From positions 52,893 to 116,892 of the forward strand of contig NZ_NTMG01000081.1 of NCBI RefSeq assembly GCF_002487355.1: 64,000 nt of DNA. Reading direction: 5' to 3'. The stretch's first letter is position 1, and each line of letters begins with the position of its first letter. A program made the translations under genes and the position numbers. The notes beneath the pieces were generated by a model. The model was given only the letters and a program-made list of their open reading frames with translations. It did no database searches and had not been told where the DNA came from. Positions 34,558-43,533 of this stretch are shown piece after piece. This DNA comes from Candidatus Methanoperedens sp. BLZ2. Its GTDB lineage: Archaea > Halobacteriota > Methanosarcinia > Methanosarcinales > Methanoperedenaceae.

Positions 34558-35012
34558 TATTTCTCCGCCAGCTTTTCAAGGATTGCTTCGAGACGGGTAT
34601 TATGCCCCCTCTGCTCTTTGTTATGCTCTCGCATTTCTATAACAAGTGCTGAGGTATCCCCCTTTATGTTTCTTAATACTTCGATTCCCACATCCAGTTT
34701 TCTTCCGATATCGATATCATCATCAGAGGATACTTTTGTGAAATTATCTGGAAGTTCAATATTTATAGATAATGTTTGTTCTTTGATACCTGCAATTTCA
34801 GCGCCACTCTCCGTTCCCCGTACCTTTATTTCCCGCGTGAAATCATTTATAACAGTATCCTCACCTGAACAAAGGATTTTAACGCTGCCGTCTTTTGCAT
34901 TAAAAACCATGCCCGGCAGACCAAACGCTCTTCCAATATGCTCAATGGTGTTCCTGAAACCAATGTCCTGAACATTTCCTGTGATTGTTATGCTATGAGT
35001 TGAAGTTGCCAT
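34557..35012 (-). CDS. Acylphosphatase-like domain protein
   Basis: This 151-aa protein begins with a domain resembling acylphosphatase: SITITGNVQDIGFRNTIEHIGRAFGLPGMVFN, then DGSVKILCSGEDTVINDF. The catalytic loop of true acylphosphatases (G-x-V-Q-G-V-x-F-R) is changed to G-N-V-Q-D-I-G-F-R; the arginine is kept. A helical C-terminal segment (residues 100-151, GVEVLRNIKGD to LEKLAEK) is outside the family and may form a coiled coil. A decayed second copy lies 1.1 kb upstream of its start at 36079-36303. Catalytic activity is uncertain. Confidence 0.65.
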   Translation of the reverse strand: MATSTHSITITGNVQDIGFRNTIEHIGRAFGLPGMVFNAKDGSVKILCSGEDTVINDFTREIKVRGTESGAEIAGIKEQTLSINIELPDNFTKVSSDDDIDIGRKLDVGIEVLRNIKGDTSALVIEMREHNKEQRGHNTRLEAILEKLAEK

Positions 35013-35100
35013 ATCGAATATATGTAATGCCTAAAAGTATTTATATTTTGGGTATGGTGACCACTTTTATAAATATCGATTTCCGCAACGGGAATGGGAC

Positions 35101-35412
35101 TCATTCCTGAAAAAATCCATTCCGATCAATGAATTTGATCTCATCCTGAATCGAGATTATCTCATCCCAAAGCTCCCGTAAACGCCGCTCAAGATCCGCG
35201 CGGGCTGCTATTGTCCCGATTTTTTTCATATCATTTTCGTCAATATCCGGGCTAAGAAAGACCTCGCAGTTATAGAAAATGCAATTTTCGCAGGGATAAA
35301 ACCGGATTCCTGCGGGTGTCGGTATTTCTGCTCCCGGTTTTAGTTCTTCCACATTATCTTTTCCAGATTTTCTTGATGATCTCTTCGGGCGCGGGCATGA
35401 GCAATCTATCAA
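35101..35412 (-). CDS. Small cysteine-containing protein, unknown
   Basis: This protein of about 103 aa is read from TTG 35412. It has two cysteine groups, CSCPRP near the start and YPCENCIFYNCE near residue 40, which could bind one zinc or Fe-S centre. A C-terminal helix pair follows (DLERRLRELWDEIISIQDEIKF). No family is recognised. The start is weak (only AGG upstream), so the frame may be an N-terminally eroded gene. It lies 17 bases downstream of the VapC-like toxin on the same strand. Confidence 0.4.
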   Translation of the reverse strand: MIDCSCPRPKRSSRKSGKDNVEELKPGAEIPTPAGIRFYPCENCIFYNCEVFLSPDIDENDMKKIGTIAARADLERRLRELWDEIISIQDEIKFIDRNGFFQE

Positions 35413-35429
35413 GTTGCCTGAAAGAAAAG

Positions 35430-35807
35430 TTAGAAAATTCGCTCTATTCCTTTGATCTTATCAAAATCACTATCAAATGAAACGATCTTCTTCACACTGT
35501 ATTTACTCATTATCTCAATGGAGCATGAGTCTGCCAAAGATATAGTTCCATTATATTTTAGAAATGTGTCCATTGATTTTTCCATCATCTCTTCATCCAG
35601 ATATTCTATTCTGCAATTGTCCAGAAAAAATTCGTATAATATTTTTCCAGCCTTCCCCCCATTAAAAGCGCCGACCATTGTTATACTCTCACTCATGATA
35701 AGCTCGGAAATAAGCGGGTCAGTAATTTTGAGATTCAGAGCTTCGTTGTGCCATCTGTCGTCTGTTTTTAATCGGGCAATAAAATAAGAGGAATCCACAA
35801 AAATCAT
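35430..35807 (-). CDS. VapC-like PIN-domain toxin
   Basis: This 125-aa PIN-domain RNase has the typical acidic residues: FVDSSYF (D4), E in LIMSES near residue 40, SLADSCSIEIMS (D near 93) and SFDSDFDKI (D near 113). VapC toxins cleave tRNA or rRNA and are held in check by a cognate antitoxin. It overlaps the AbrB-type antitoxin gene by four bases in the classical vapB-vapC order. The pair sits between an acylphosphatase-like gene and its decayed copy. Confidence 0.85.
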   Translation of the reverse strand: MIFVDSSYFIARLKTDDRWHNEALNLKITDPLISELIMSESITMVGAFNGGKAGKILYEFFLDNCRIEYLDEEMMEKSMDTFLKYNGTISLADSCSIEIMSKYSVKKIVSFDSDFDKIKGIERIF

Positions 35808-36040
35808 ATTTTTTCTCCCCGTTGTAGTTTCCTTTTAAGTTCGACCGCATCGGGTAAACCTTTTGTGGTTATCAGTCCTGTAATATCGAGCAGGGTTCTT
35901 TTTTTGCGTGGCTGTACGATTATTCCCTTTTCCGTATCTTTCCACTCAAGAACATCACCCGGCGTTATATTATGTGCTTTCCTTATTTTTGCAGGCACTA
36001 CGGTTTGATATCCATTTGAAACCAGTGTTTCACTTAGCAT
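35804..36040 (-). CDS. AbrB/SpoVT-type antitoxin (VapB-like)
   Basis: This 78-aa protein has an N-terminal swapped-hairpin AbrB fold (VSNGYQTVVPAKIRKAHNIT and GDVLEWKDTEKGIIVQPRKK) and a C-terminal tail (GLPDAVELKRKLQRGEKI) that would wrap the toxin. AbrB-type antitoxins bind their own promoter. It starts at ATG 36040 and overlaps the PIN toxin gene by four bases. Confidence 0.85.
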   Translation of the reverse strand: MLSETLVSNGYQTVVPAKIRKAHNITPGDVLEWKDTEKGIIVQPRKKRTLLDITGLITTKGLPDAVELKRKLQRGEKI

Positions 36041-36078
36041 TTGATAATCACAAAAGTATATGTGTTCTCAAAGGATAT

Positions 36079-36303
36079 AGCCTTTCGGTAGCTTATCCAG
36101 CTTTCTTCCAATATCGATATCATCATCAGAGGATACTTCTGTGAAATTGTCTGGAAGTTCAGCATATACAGATAATGTTTGTTCTTTGATATCTGCATTT
36201 GCATTAAAAACCATGTCCGGTAGACCAAACAACCGCCAAATATGCTCTATGGTATTTCTGAAACCAATGTCCTGAACTTTTCCTGTGATTGTTATATTAT
36301 GAT
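36079..36303 (-). pseudogene. Decayed, internally deleted copy of the acylphosphatase-like gene
   Basis: Nucleotides 36095-36200 and 36200-36303 match, in order, the middle and the 5' part of the gene at 34557-35012, for example TCGATATCATCATCAGAGGA and CCAATGTCCTGAAC, with scattered changes. About 110 bases between TTTGATATCTGCA and TTGCATTAAAAACC are missing compared with the intact copy, and the start codon is lost. It is a dead paralogue left by duplication. Confidence 0.75.
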
Positions 36304-36379
36304 TTATTGGATGGGCTCGCGCTTCAGAAAAAATTTATATAATAGGCCGTACAATCTGTAAGTTTGGAGGTTAGAAAGA

Positions 36380-36529
36380 ATGTTTAACACACATAGATCA
36401 TTTAGAAAGTGTTCGAGCTGCGATGGCAAAGGGTGGAAATACAAACCTGCTTATGTCCAGCTTGTTAAATGGCTGGGTTCCCCAGCTAAAAAGCGTTGTG
36501 AAGTGTGCAGCGGCTTAGGAGCTATATAA
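36380..36529 (+). CDS. 49-aa DnaJ-type zinc-motif protein
   Basis: The short ORF encodes MFNTHRSFRKCSSCDGKGWK, then a 20-residue spacer, then KKRCEVCSGLGAI. Two C-x-x-C-x-G-x-G motifs are exactly those of the zinc centre of DnaJ/Hsp40 central domains and of stand-alone BSD2-like proteins. GGAGG at 36366-36370 stands nine bases before the ATG. A small zinc-binding protein is therefore likely; a chaperone role is a guess. It is too short for standard ORF cut-offs. Confidence 0.65.
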   Translation: MFNTHRSFRKCSSCDGKGWKYKPAYVQLVKWLGSPAKKRCEVCSGLGAI

Positions 36530-36585
36530 GTCCATCTCGAAGCCAAAGGAGTGGAGGCTGACAGATAAAATGGTATGATTGTTGA

Positions 36586-36611
36586 TGGGCGGGAGGGATT
36601 TGAACCTTCGA
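36586..36611 (-). other. 3' remnant of a tRNA gene
   Basis: The minus strand reads TCGAAGGTTCAAATCCCTCCCGCCCA, that is a T-arm with the TTCAAAT loop and the 3' acceptor strand with discriminator A. The 5' three quarters of a tRNA are absent. Such stubs remain where an integrase has inserted in the 3' end of a tRNA gene, so this may be an old attachment site. A chance match is possible given the length. Confidence 0.45.
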
Positions 36612-36784
36612 ATAATCGAAAAAATCCGAAAAAGCTTTGAATACTCGGATATTGAAGAAAAGCAGTTTTAAAGAGTGGTTTGAAGCGGGGATAGAATGAG
36701 GATGCCTGATAATACATCCCAAATTCACGCTTTATGAGTTTGACAGAACTGTAAGGAATAAAATTTATTATTCCTTGCCATATT

Positions 36785-37303
36785 ATGGATATGGACTGGA
36801 TCTCGCATCTGTTGTTTGGCCTTATGCTTGGCGCAATCTTGTTAAAAGACAGGTCCCGGCAGAAAATGGCACTCGTAGCAACTGCCAGTCTCCTGCCCGA
36901 TTTAGATATCCTCTGGCATCATCGTAGTGGACTGCATTCACCACTGGTTTTGCTCACATTGGCACTGCTAACTGTAATCCGAAATCGTGCTCTTTTTGCC
37001 CCATTACTAGTTGGCTTCTGGTCGCATTCCACCCTGGATATTTTCCTGTTCGATAACTCTAATCATACAATTAAAAACCTGGCAAATCAGGTTGTAACGA
37101 ATGATAGTCTGGCCAATAATATTGAGGAGAATATAACGAGATATATAGCTGCTGATGGAATCATGCTTTTCTATCCATTCAGTAATGAGAAGTTCTCCAT
37201 AACCTTGAATGAAGAAAGCTATACAATTATGGCTGGTTTTATCGCAGCAATAGCCATATTTGCTGCTGCAAGGCTATATTTTAAAGAATACCGCAGGAGG
37301 TAG
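36785..37303 (+). CDS. YdjM-type membrane-bound metal-dependent hydrolase
   Basis: The 172-aa protein has the histidine/aspartate pattern of the PF04307/YdjM family: DWISHLLFGLMLG at the N-terminus, ASLLPDLDILWHHRSGLHSP near residue 36-55 and GFWSHSTLDIF near residue 78. These residues, near the membrane surface, would bind a metal. Three or four membrane helices are present, the last at 148-164 before a basic end. Family members are often annotated as inner-membrane hydrolases of unknown substrate. The gene has no close neighbour in the same direction. Confidence 0.75.
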   Translation: MDMDWISHLLFGLMLGAILLKDRSRQKMALVATASLLPDLDILWHHRSGLHSPLVLLTLALLTVIRNRALFAPLLVGFWSHSTLDIFLFDNSNHTIKNLANQVVTNDSLANNIEENITRYIAADGIMLFYPFSNEKFSITLNEESYTIMAGFIAAIAIFAAARLYFKEYRRR

Positions 37304-37342
37304 AACTACCATTCCAGAAATCTATTACCTCAATTATTTGAA

Positions 37343-37777
37343 TTAGCGATTTAATGTCTTATATATATTATATACAGAAAAATAAACTCCTATCATCATT
37401 ACAAAAGCGAAGATTACTATTAACATCTTAATAACGTAATTTCCAGCTTGGAACAAAGATGCTTGCGCATATCCCCCTATGAGTAATGCAACAAACTCTG
37501 CACATATACCGATATTAATGAGCCAGTAACCCATATTTCCTAGCTTTTCGTTGTATAAAGGTTTGCCAAGATTTCCTAATATCAAATATATAAACCCTAT
37601 TATTGAGAGACTCACCCATCCAATAAGGTTTATATGAGCATGAGCTCTTTCAAATAGTTTTGATAAGATGACAAAATCATAGATTGATCCTATAGTCATA
37701 ATAGCTCCCATAGTAACACCTATGATAAAATATATCAATGAAACTTTTAAGAATTTTACGCCTAATGTCTTTCCCAT
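37343..37777 (-). CDS. Four-helix protein resembling part of heme-copper oxidase subunit I
   Basis: This 144-aa membrane protein has four helices at about 12-33, 45-66, 82-102 and 112-135. The second begins FERAHAHINLIGWVSLSIIGFIYLIL, closely similar to the H-A-H-x-N-x-x-G-W segment of cbb3/NorB-type oxidase subunit I, where a histidine binds heme. Full subunit I has about 12 helices, so this is a mini-version; such short relatives are known in archaea and bacteria and may bind heme or quinone. It is not obviously a truncated gene since both ends look complete. Function is unknown. Confidence 0.6.
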   Translation of the reverse strand: MGKTLGVKFLKVSLIYFIIGVTMGAIMTIGSIYDFVILSKLFERAHAHINLIGWVSLSIIGFIYLILGNLGKPLYNEKLGNMGYWLINIGICAEFVALLIGGYAQASLFQAGNYVIKMLIVIFAFVMMIGVYFSVYNIYKTLNR

Positions 37778-37922
37778 TGTTATGCCTTATTATCTTTATA
37801 CTTTTATTTATACTATTTCCCTCCCCAAATTATAAATAGCAACAAGATCCAACAAATTATGAGATACAGTGATGTATCCTGAAGACAAAATTGTTAAACC
37901 AAATGAGTGAGGAGATAAATTT

Positions 37923-38183
37923 ATGACAAAATATGTAGTGGAATCACCGCACACTCCCGAAGAGTGTTTGCAGGCGCTGGATAAAACGCTTGAGAAAGGG
38001 GAAGAAACGCTTAAAATGTTTGCTTTCGGCTGTAAATCCGGCGAGCATAAAGGATGGGCTTATGTGGATGCGGACAGTGAAAAAGAAGCACTGGAAATAG
38101 TGCCGGAATTCTTAAGAGATAAAGCCCGTGCCCATGAAGTTAGAATTTTTACTCCGGAAGAAATAAGAGCGTCGCACGAATAG
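37923..38183 (+). CDS. Small conserved alpha/beta protein, unknown function
   Basis: This 86-aa protein has the order beta-helix-beta-beta-helix-beta: TKYVVESPHTPEECLQALDK, ETLKMFAFGCKSGEHKGWAYVDA, SEKEALEIVPEFLRDKARAHEVRIF. It resembles the ferredoxin-like dimeric barrels of DUF4242-type small proteins. One conserved-looking cysteine (FGCKSGEH) and histidines could bind a metal. TGAGGAGAT directly before the ATG is a strong ribosome-binding site. A T8 run follows the gene. Confidence 0.6.
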   Translation: MTKYVVESPHTPEECLQALDKTLEKGEETLKMFAFGCKSGEHKGWAYVDADSEKEALEIVPEFLRDKARAHEVRIFTPEEIRASHE

Positions 38184-38200
38184 ACAGAATTACTTCCCCC

Positions 38201-38214
38201 TTTTTTTTATTTTA
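38201..38214 (+). terminator. T-rich terminator candidate
   Basis: A run of eight T (38201-38208) followed by ATTTTATT begins 18 bases after the stop of the small alpha/beta protein gene, in the form used by archaeal RNA polymerase for intrinsic termination. There is no stem before it. Confidence 0.4.
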
Positions 38215-38221
38215 TTGAAAA

Positions 38222-38353
38222 TTGTCAGAGGAATTCAACTCCCAAATCAAGCTTATTGGCGAGCAGTACAACTCAATCAAAGAGATATTGGATTCCCACA
38301 CCGGGATGATAGTCTCAATGAAAGAGGACATTGGGGTAACGAAGCCAGATAAA
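38222..38353 (+). pseudogene. Truncated N-terminal fragment of a coiled-coil protein gene
   Basis: From TTG 38222 the frame gives LSEEFNSQIKLIGEQYNSIK then EILDSHTGMIVSMKEDIGV, a start typical of small archaeal helical proteins with the pattern KLIxEQYxxIKxxLDSHTxMI. After about 40 residues the match stops and the frame runs into sequence that is antisense to chaB. The fragment is probably a gene remnant cut by rearrangement. Confidence 0.4.
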
Positions 38354-38363
38354 AATCTTTGGC

Positions 38364-38600
38364 CTACTTCTTTACCCATTTTCCGGATTCATCCTTTTTA
38401 TACTCCTTTTCAACCGCTGCCCATGCTACTTTAAACGTAACTTCCTCGCGCGATTGTTTTGTGCCGCCTCTTCTTTTCTCCGGCTCTTTGTACTGTTCCC
38501 ATGCGTTGTTGAACGCCTCCATGAATATGTGCTGCGCATGTTCAGGCAGGTTCCCACTCACTCGTTCAGGTAAATCTTTTAAGCTGCTATAATATGGCAT
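38364..38600 (-). CDS. ChaB-family protein
   Basis: A 78-aa ChaB-type protein: MPYYSSLKDLPERVSGNLPE, HAQHIFMEAFNNAWEQYKEP, then VAWAAVEKEYKKDESGKWVKK. ChaB was first linked to cation transport regulation in E. coli, but the family is widespread with no firm role. ATG 38600 is preferred over the frame start at 38615 because GGGAG lies eight bases upstream and the protein then begins with the conserved MPY. It has no obvious operon partner. Confidence 0.8.
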   Translation of the reverse strand: MPYYSSLKDLPERVSGNLPEHAQHIFMEAFNNAWEQYKEPEKRRGGTKQSREEVTFKVAWAAVEKEYKKDESGKWVKK

Positions 38601-38791
38601 TTGCTCAACTCCCATTAGATTTTAACATAATTACTATTAATAATAAGTCTATAAAAGGATTATGGTGCGCTTCGTGTTTTAACGCCACAGTTTTAACGTA
38701 AATATTTCAAACGTATAAATTTTCAAATATATTATTATTTTTTGACAAAAATTGTTAGAGCGCCCGGTGTCGGAAGGCGGAATTTGAGTTA

Positions 38792-38866
38792 TGGGCCTGA
38801 CCGGATTTGAACCGGTGACCGCCCGGTTATGAGCCGGGCGCTCTAACCTGACTAAGCTACAGGCCC
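38792..38866 (-). tRNA. tRNA with CAT anticodon (Met elongator or Ile2)
   Basis: On the minus strand GGGCCTG (38866-38860) pairs with CAGGCCC (38799-38793), with discriminator A. The anticodon loop CTCATAA gives CAT, the D-loop contains AGTCAGGTTAG and the T-loop is TTCAAAT. A CAT anticodon outside the initiator type is either elongator Met or Ile2 whose C34 becomes agmatidine; the sequence alone does not settle this for me. Confidence 0.9.
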
Positions 38867-38909
38867 TCAAAAGTGCATTATGGTTTTAATTAACTATTAA
38901 ATATTAAAA

Positions 38910-38982
38910 CGCCGCCAACAGGGCTCGAACCTGTGACATCCTGGTTAACAGCCAGGCACTCTACCAGCTGAGTTATGGCGGC
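38910..38982 (-). tRNA. tRNA-Asn (GTT)
   Basis: On the minus strand GCCGCCA (38982-38976) pairs with TGGCGGC (38917-38911), with discriminator G at 38910 as expected for Asn. The anticodon loop CTGTTAA gives GTT and the T-loop is TTCGAGC. It is in tandem with the CAT tRNA, about 43 bases away. Confidence 0.95.
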
Positions 38983-39197
38983 ATTATCAAGCGAACCCTT
39001 AAAGGCGCATACTTTGATTTAAGCTTTTTGATAATATGGGCCTTGCAGTTTTATATTATTACCAATAACATTTCACTATTTACGTATTTTATGTTATTAA
39101 TTTGTTTCCGGTCAAACGAAAGCTATTTCTTCTATAAAAACTGTTGTATCATGATAATAATAAGCATATTTATATCTGTAATATAGCCGGTCATATA

Positions 39198-39327
39198 AGA
39201 GCCTATCCGAAAAATCAAATATTACATTTCCGAATGAACCACAGAGGTCACAGAGAACACAGAGACAGGTTTAAAAATCTCTGCGCTCTCTGTGTTCTTT
39301 GTGGTTTCAACTTTTCGGATAGGCTCT
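39198..39327. mobile_element. MITE-like element with 16-bp terminal inverted repeats
   Basis: AGAGCCTATCCGAAAA (39198-39213) is matched by its exact reverse complement at 39312-39327, bounding 130 bases with no coding capacity. The interior is a second inverted repeat made from CACAGAG-type words (ACCACAGAGGTCACAGAG... against CTCTGTGTTCTTTGTGGT), so the whole folds into one long hairpin. This is the form of a non-autonomous miniature transposable element; the terminal sequence resembles ends used by IS families, but the parent is not in the window. A target-site duplication is not clear. Confidence 0.75.
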
Positions 39328-39392
39328 AAGACGGAAAAATGCCGGAATATTGCTGATATTTATAGGATTTATAATGCTAAACCCATGAGAAC

Positions 39393-41396
39393 ATGAGATA
39401 TATATATTTTCTCTTAGCTATAACAATTGTAGTTTCATTTACTGTAGATTCGGTGCTTGCTGATGATTGTGAAGACCTTAATGAACAAAAAATTTGCTGG
39501 GGCAGCAACTCCAGTACAACACTGAGCTGGACAAACCCCAGGATTACATCAGGAGAATATCTGATAGAGGCAAGGGATTTTAATTGGCTGGGCTCAATTT
39601 CTATCAGGGTAACCAAAAACGGGGCCATACAAGAAGGAGTGTTATCCGAAGGTGAATATTATTTATTCGATTTTTCCAATAATTCTACTTTTAATGGAAT
39701 TAAAATAATTGCAGACCAGGTGTCAAATATTAATTCTTTTCCATCAAATATAGGAACATTTCCATCAGATCCACAGGCAAAAATTTCATTCAAGCTATCT
39801 ATACCAAAAGAAAAGGAAAAGCCCACTCTTGAAATATCGATCATCGCAGAAAATGAAACCAAAAAATCTCCTGGAATTACAGCTAATATAACCATTCAAA
39901 ATTCAGGGGATTCAGACCTTATAGAAACGCAAGTAAGAATAATCTATGATGGTCTTGAACTGAATGAATTTGATTTTGAAGAAAATTCCATGAATGAAAT
40001 AACTGCATCAGGCCCTGAAATCAAATGGGAAAATGTAAGTTCATATAAGCTTACACCAACAAACTCCGGCATAATCAAAAATGGATACAATATACAAGTA
40101 TTAAATTTTTCAAATAAAACTGCCATAATAAATACCTCTTACAATGGATCAATGAAAAGTGATGTACTTATGGAGGGTGGTTCTATAATATTTGGTTACA
40201 CCAGGGAAAATGAATATACAGGGATAAAAATACTTGGTATCCATATTTCAAATGATGCAGCAGAACTGGTATTGCAGGTCCCTGTAAAAAATAGCCTGAA
40301 GCGAAGATATCCGGTTATCCTTGGAGATAGCAATGAATCCATAAATCTGGGATTTAAAATACCGGGATCTTCAAGAAAAATGTATAAAATATCAGTCATA
40401 GCGAGTGGAAAAGACAGAGAAGGAAATAATCACGTAAAAAGCGCAACAACCACAGTCTTATTGCAGAATACTTTTAATATAAAAAAGATCATTTCAAACT
40501 CGATCCTTGGGGAGAATCTATATCCTGAATACTCAAGAGTCAGGAATATTGGAGCACTTAAAAATATTACCTATATTACTATCAGTGTGGTTAATCTTCA
40601 GAATTATCCTGTGCATAATGTAACACTCAGAGACATGATTCCACCGGGTTTTAATTTTATGGATAACTCGAACAGGACTTCTGTGTCATGGGATTTTGAT
40701 ATAAATTCAAATGATCATAAAGAATTTACTTATGCGATCACAGCAAAAAGACAGGGGATTTATAATATTCCAAAAGCAGAACTTACCTGGGACGAATGGG
40801 GAGAATTTTTACGTCTGGAATCAAATGGCCCAAGAACATCTGTATCAGGCCCATATATTGTTATGGAAAGGAGTTTCAATAAAAGTAATATTAGCATTGG
40901 AGAGACACTTTCAGTTTCTCTTTCATTAACCAACAATGGTGATATACCAACAAATATCCTTGTTAATGATAGTGTGCCCCGAAATGCAACGTTCATTTCA
41001 GGCACGTTATCTTTTTCCGGTTTCTTAAGACCCCGTGAGAAGGCCCGGATCGCCTATACTGTCATAGCTGATGGTAATATAATTGAATTCAAAGCACCTG
41101 AAATAACATCAAAAAACCAGGGATTTGAATGGTATGAAGCTCTTCCATCTAAAAAAATTTCAGAATATTCTCCTGTACCAGCCGTTATTCCAACAATAGC
41201 CCCTGATATGGGTGTTAAAGTTCCGGAACAGGTACCTGAACAAGTTCCTCTTAAGGGAATTGTCCAGAAGATAAATGAGGAATTTCCATGGCTTGAGGGG
41301 GCTATTTCGATAATTACACTAATAATTACACTATTATCCGGAATTTTCCTGCTTTTGCTTCTGAAGAAAAAATACTTTAGAATACATGAAAAATGA
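39393..41396 (+). CDS. Large surface protein with COG1361/DUF11-type repeats and C-terminal anchor
   Basis: A 667-aa secreted protein with an N-terminal signal (residues 1-23, ending SVLADD) and many N-x-S/T sites. It carries at least two DUF11-like domains (around NVTLRDMIPPGFNFMDNSNR and NILVNDSVPRNATFISGTLS), a short duplicated PEQVPEQVP linker and a C-terminal membrane helix (about 638-660) before KKKYFRIHEK. An N-terminal part with two parallel copies of a small beta-domain (YLIEARDFNWLGSISIRVT and YNIQVLNFSNKTAIINTSY) is related to the first domain of the protein at 1606-3306. A cell-surface role is inferred from topology. It appears monocistronic. Confidence 0.7.
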   Translation: MRYIYFLLAITIVVSFTVDSVLADDCEDLNEQKICWGSNSSTTLSWTNPRITSGEYLIEARDFNWLGSISIRVTKNGAIQEGVLSEGEYYLFDFSNNSTFNGIKIIADQVSNINSFPSNIGTFPSDPQAKISFKLSIPKEKEKPTLEISIIAENETKKSPGITANITIQNSGDSDLIETQVRIIYDGLELNEFDFEENSMNEITASGPEIKWENVSSYKLTPTNSGIIKNGYNIQVLNFSNKTAIINTSYNGSMKSDVLMEGGSIIFGYTRENEYTGIKILGIHISNDAAELVLQVPVKNSLKRRYPVILGDSNESINLGFKIPGSSRKMYKISVIASGKDREGNNHVKSATTTVLLQNTFNIKKIISNSILGENLYPEYSRVRNIGALKNITYITISVVNLQNYPVHNVTLRDMIPPGFNFMDNSNRTSVSWDFDINSNDHKEFTYAITAKRQGIYNIPKAELTWDEWGEFLRLESNGPRTSVSGPYIVMERSFNKSNISIGETLSVSLSLTNNGDIPTNILVNDSVPRNATFISGTLSFSGFLRPREKARIAYTVIADGNIIEFKAPEITSKNQGFEWYEALPSKKISEYSPVPAVIPTIAPDMGVKVPEQVPEQVPLKGIVQKINEEFPWLEGAISIITLIITLLSGIFLLLLLKKKYFRIHEK

Positions 41397-41422
41397 GTTA
41401 AACAGGAACACCTGCATCTGCA

Positions 41423-42747
<1,325 letters not shown>

Positions 42748-42751
<4 letters not shown>

Positions 42752-43533
42752 TCTCTTTTTATTTTTCTCAAATCCACGACTTCATAGTTAAGCCCTTCGG
42801 ACTCAAGTCTGTTAAGCAGGCCAGGAACTTCCTCATCAACTGAAACCACAATCGATGACAGGCCGTGATAAGCAGCTTCAACCACGGATTCTTTTGCACC
42901 GAAAAGAGTGTTTGGCTTGATATTGATCTTGTGAAGGGATATGAGAGCTTCAACACCTATTGCTGCAATATACGGCTTTTCCTGCACCAGTTTCTTTAAC
43001 ATATCATAATCCACGTTCCGTGAACCGCCTTTTTCCACTCGCGGGACTTTACAGATGGTTATATTGACAGGCGGAAAACTTATCATCCCTTTTAATTCTG
43101 TTACTCCCACATCCTCTCCATCCATTGCGTCCGAAATTGTAATCCCGGTAACTTCCCCGTCTTTTCCTGCATATAAAAGACCGTTTTCCATCATTAAAGA
43201 AACTGATTCTCCCCTGGTGAAATTTTCCCTGGCGATAGCAGTAGCCACGGATATATGGCTAACGATATCTTCCATGACAAAACGGGCATATTTCTTTAAC
43301 TCTATCGCCCTTTCAAGAACCCATTCAATTCCATTTTTTGTAACACGATAGCGCACGCGCCCATCAGAATATAAAAATCCTTCCAGTACCAGGTCTTTTA
43401 TATATTCTGAAACTGCCTGGGGTGTTATGCCTATCCTGCTGGCGATCTCCTTTTGCATGACATCGGGCTGATGCGCTGCGATTTCAACAAGGATCTGGAA
43501 TCGGGTTATTTCTTTTTTGCTCCGCAATATCAT
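42748..43533 (-). CDS. COG1497-type winged-helix transcriptional regulator
   Basis: The 261-aa protein has an N-terminal winged helix (FQILVEIAAHQPDVMQKEIA, SRIGITPQAVSEYIKDLVLEGFLYSDGRVRYRVTKNG) and a C-terminal alpha/beta domain (residues 100-261) that in this archaeal family may bind a ligand (LKGMISFPPVNITICKVPR, AAIGVEALISLHK). It overlaps the helicase gene downstream and the ArsR-like gene upstream by four bases each, so the three form one operon. Its target is unknown; control of the helicase or of RNA metabolism is a guess. Confidence 0.8.

Noticed and set aside
37343..37777. Oxidase-like mini-protein considered as a truncated gene
   Set aside because: It has a proper start, four complete helices and a basic end with no matching remnants on either side.
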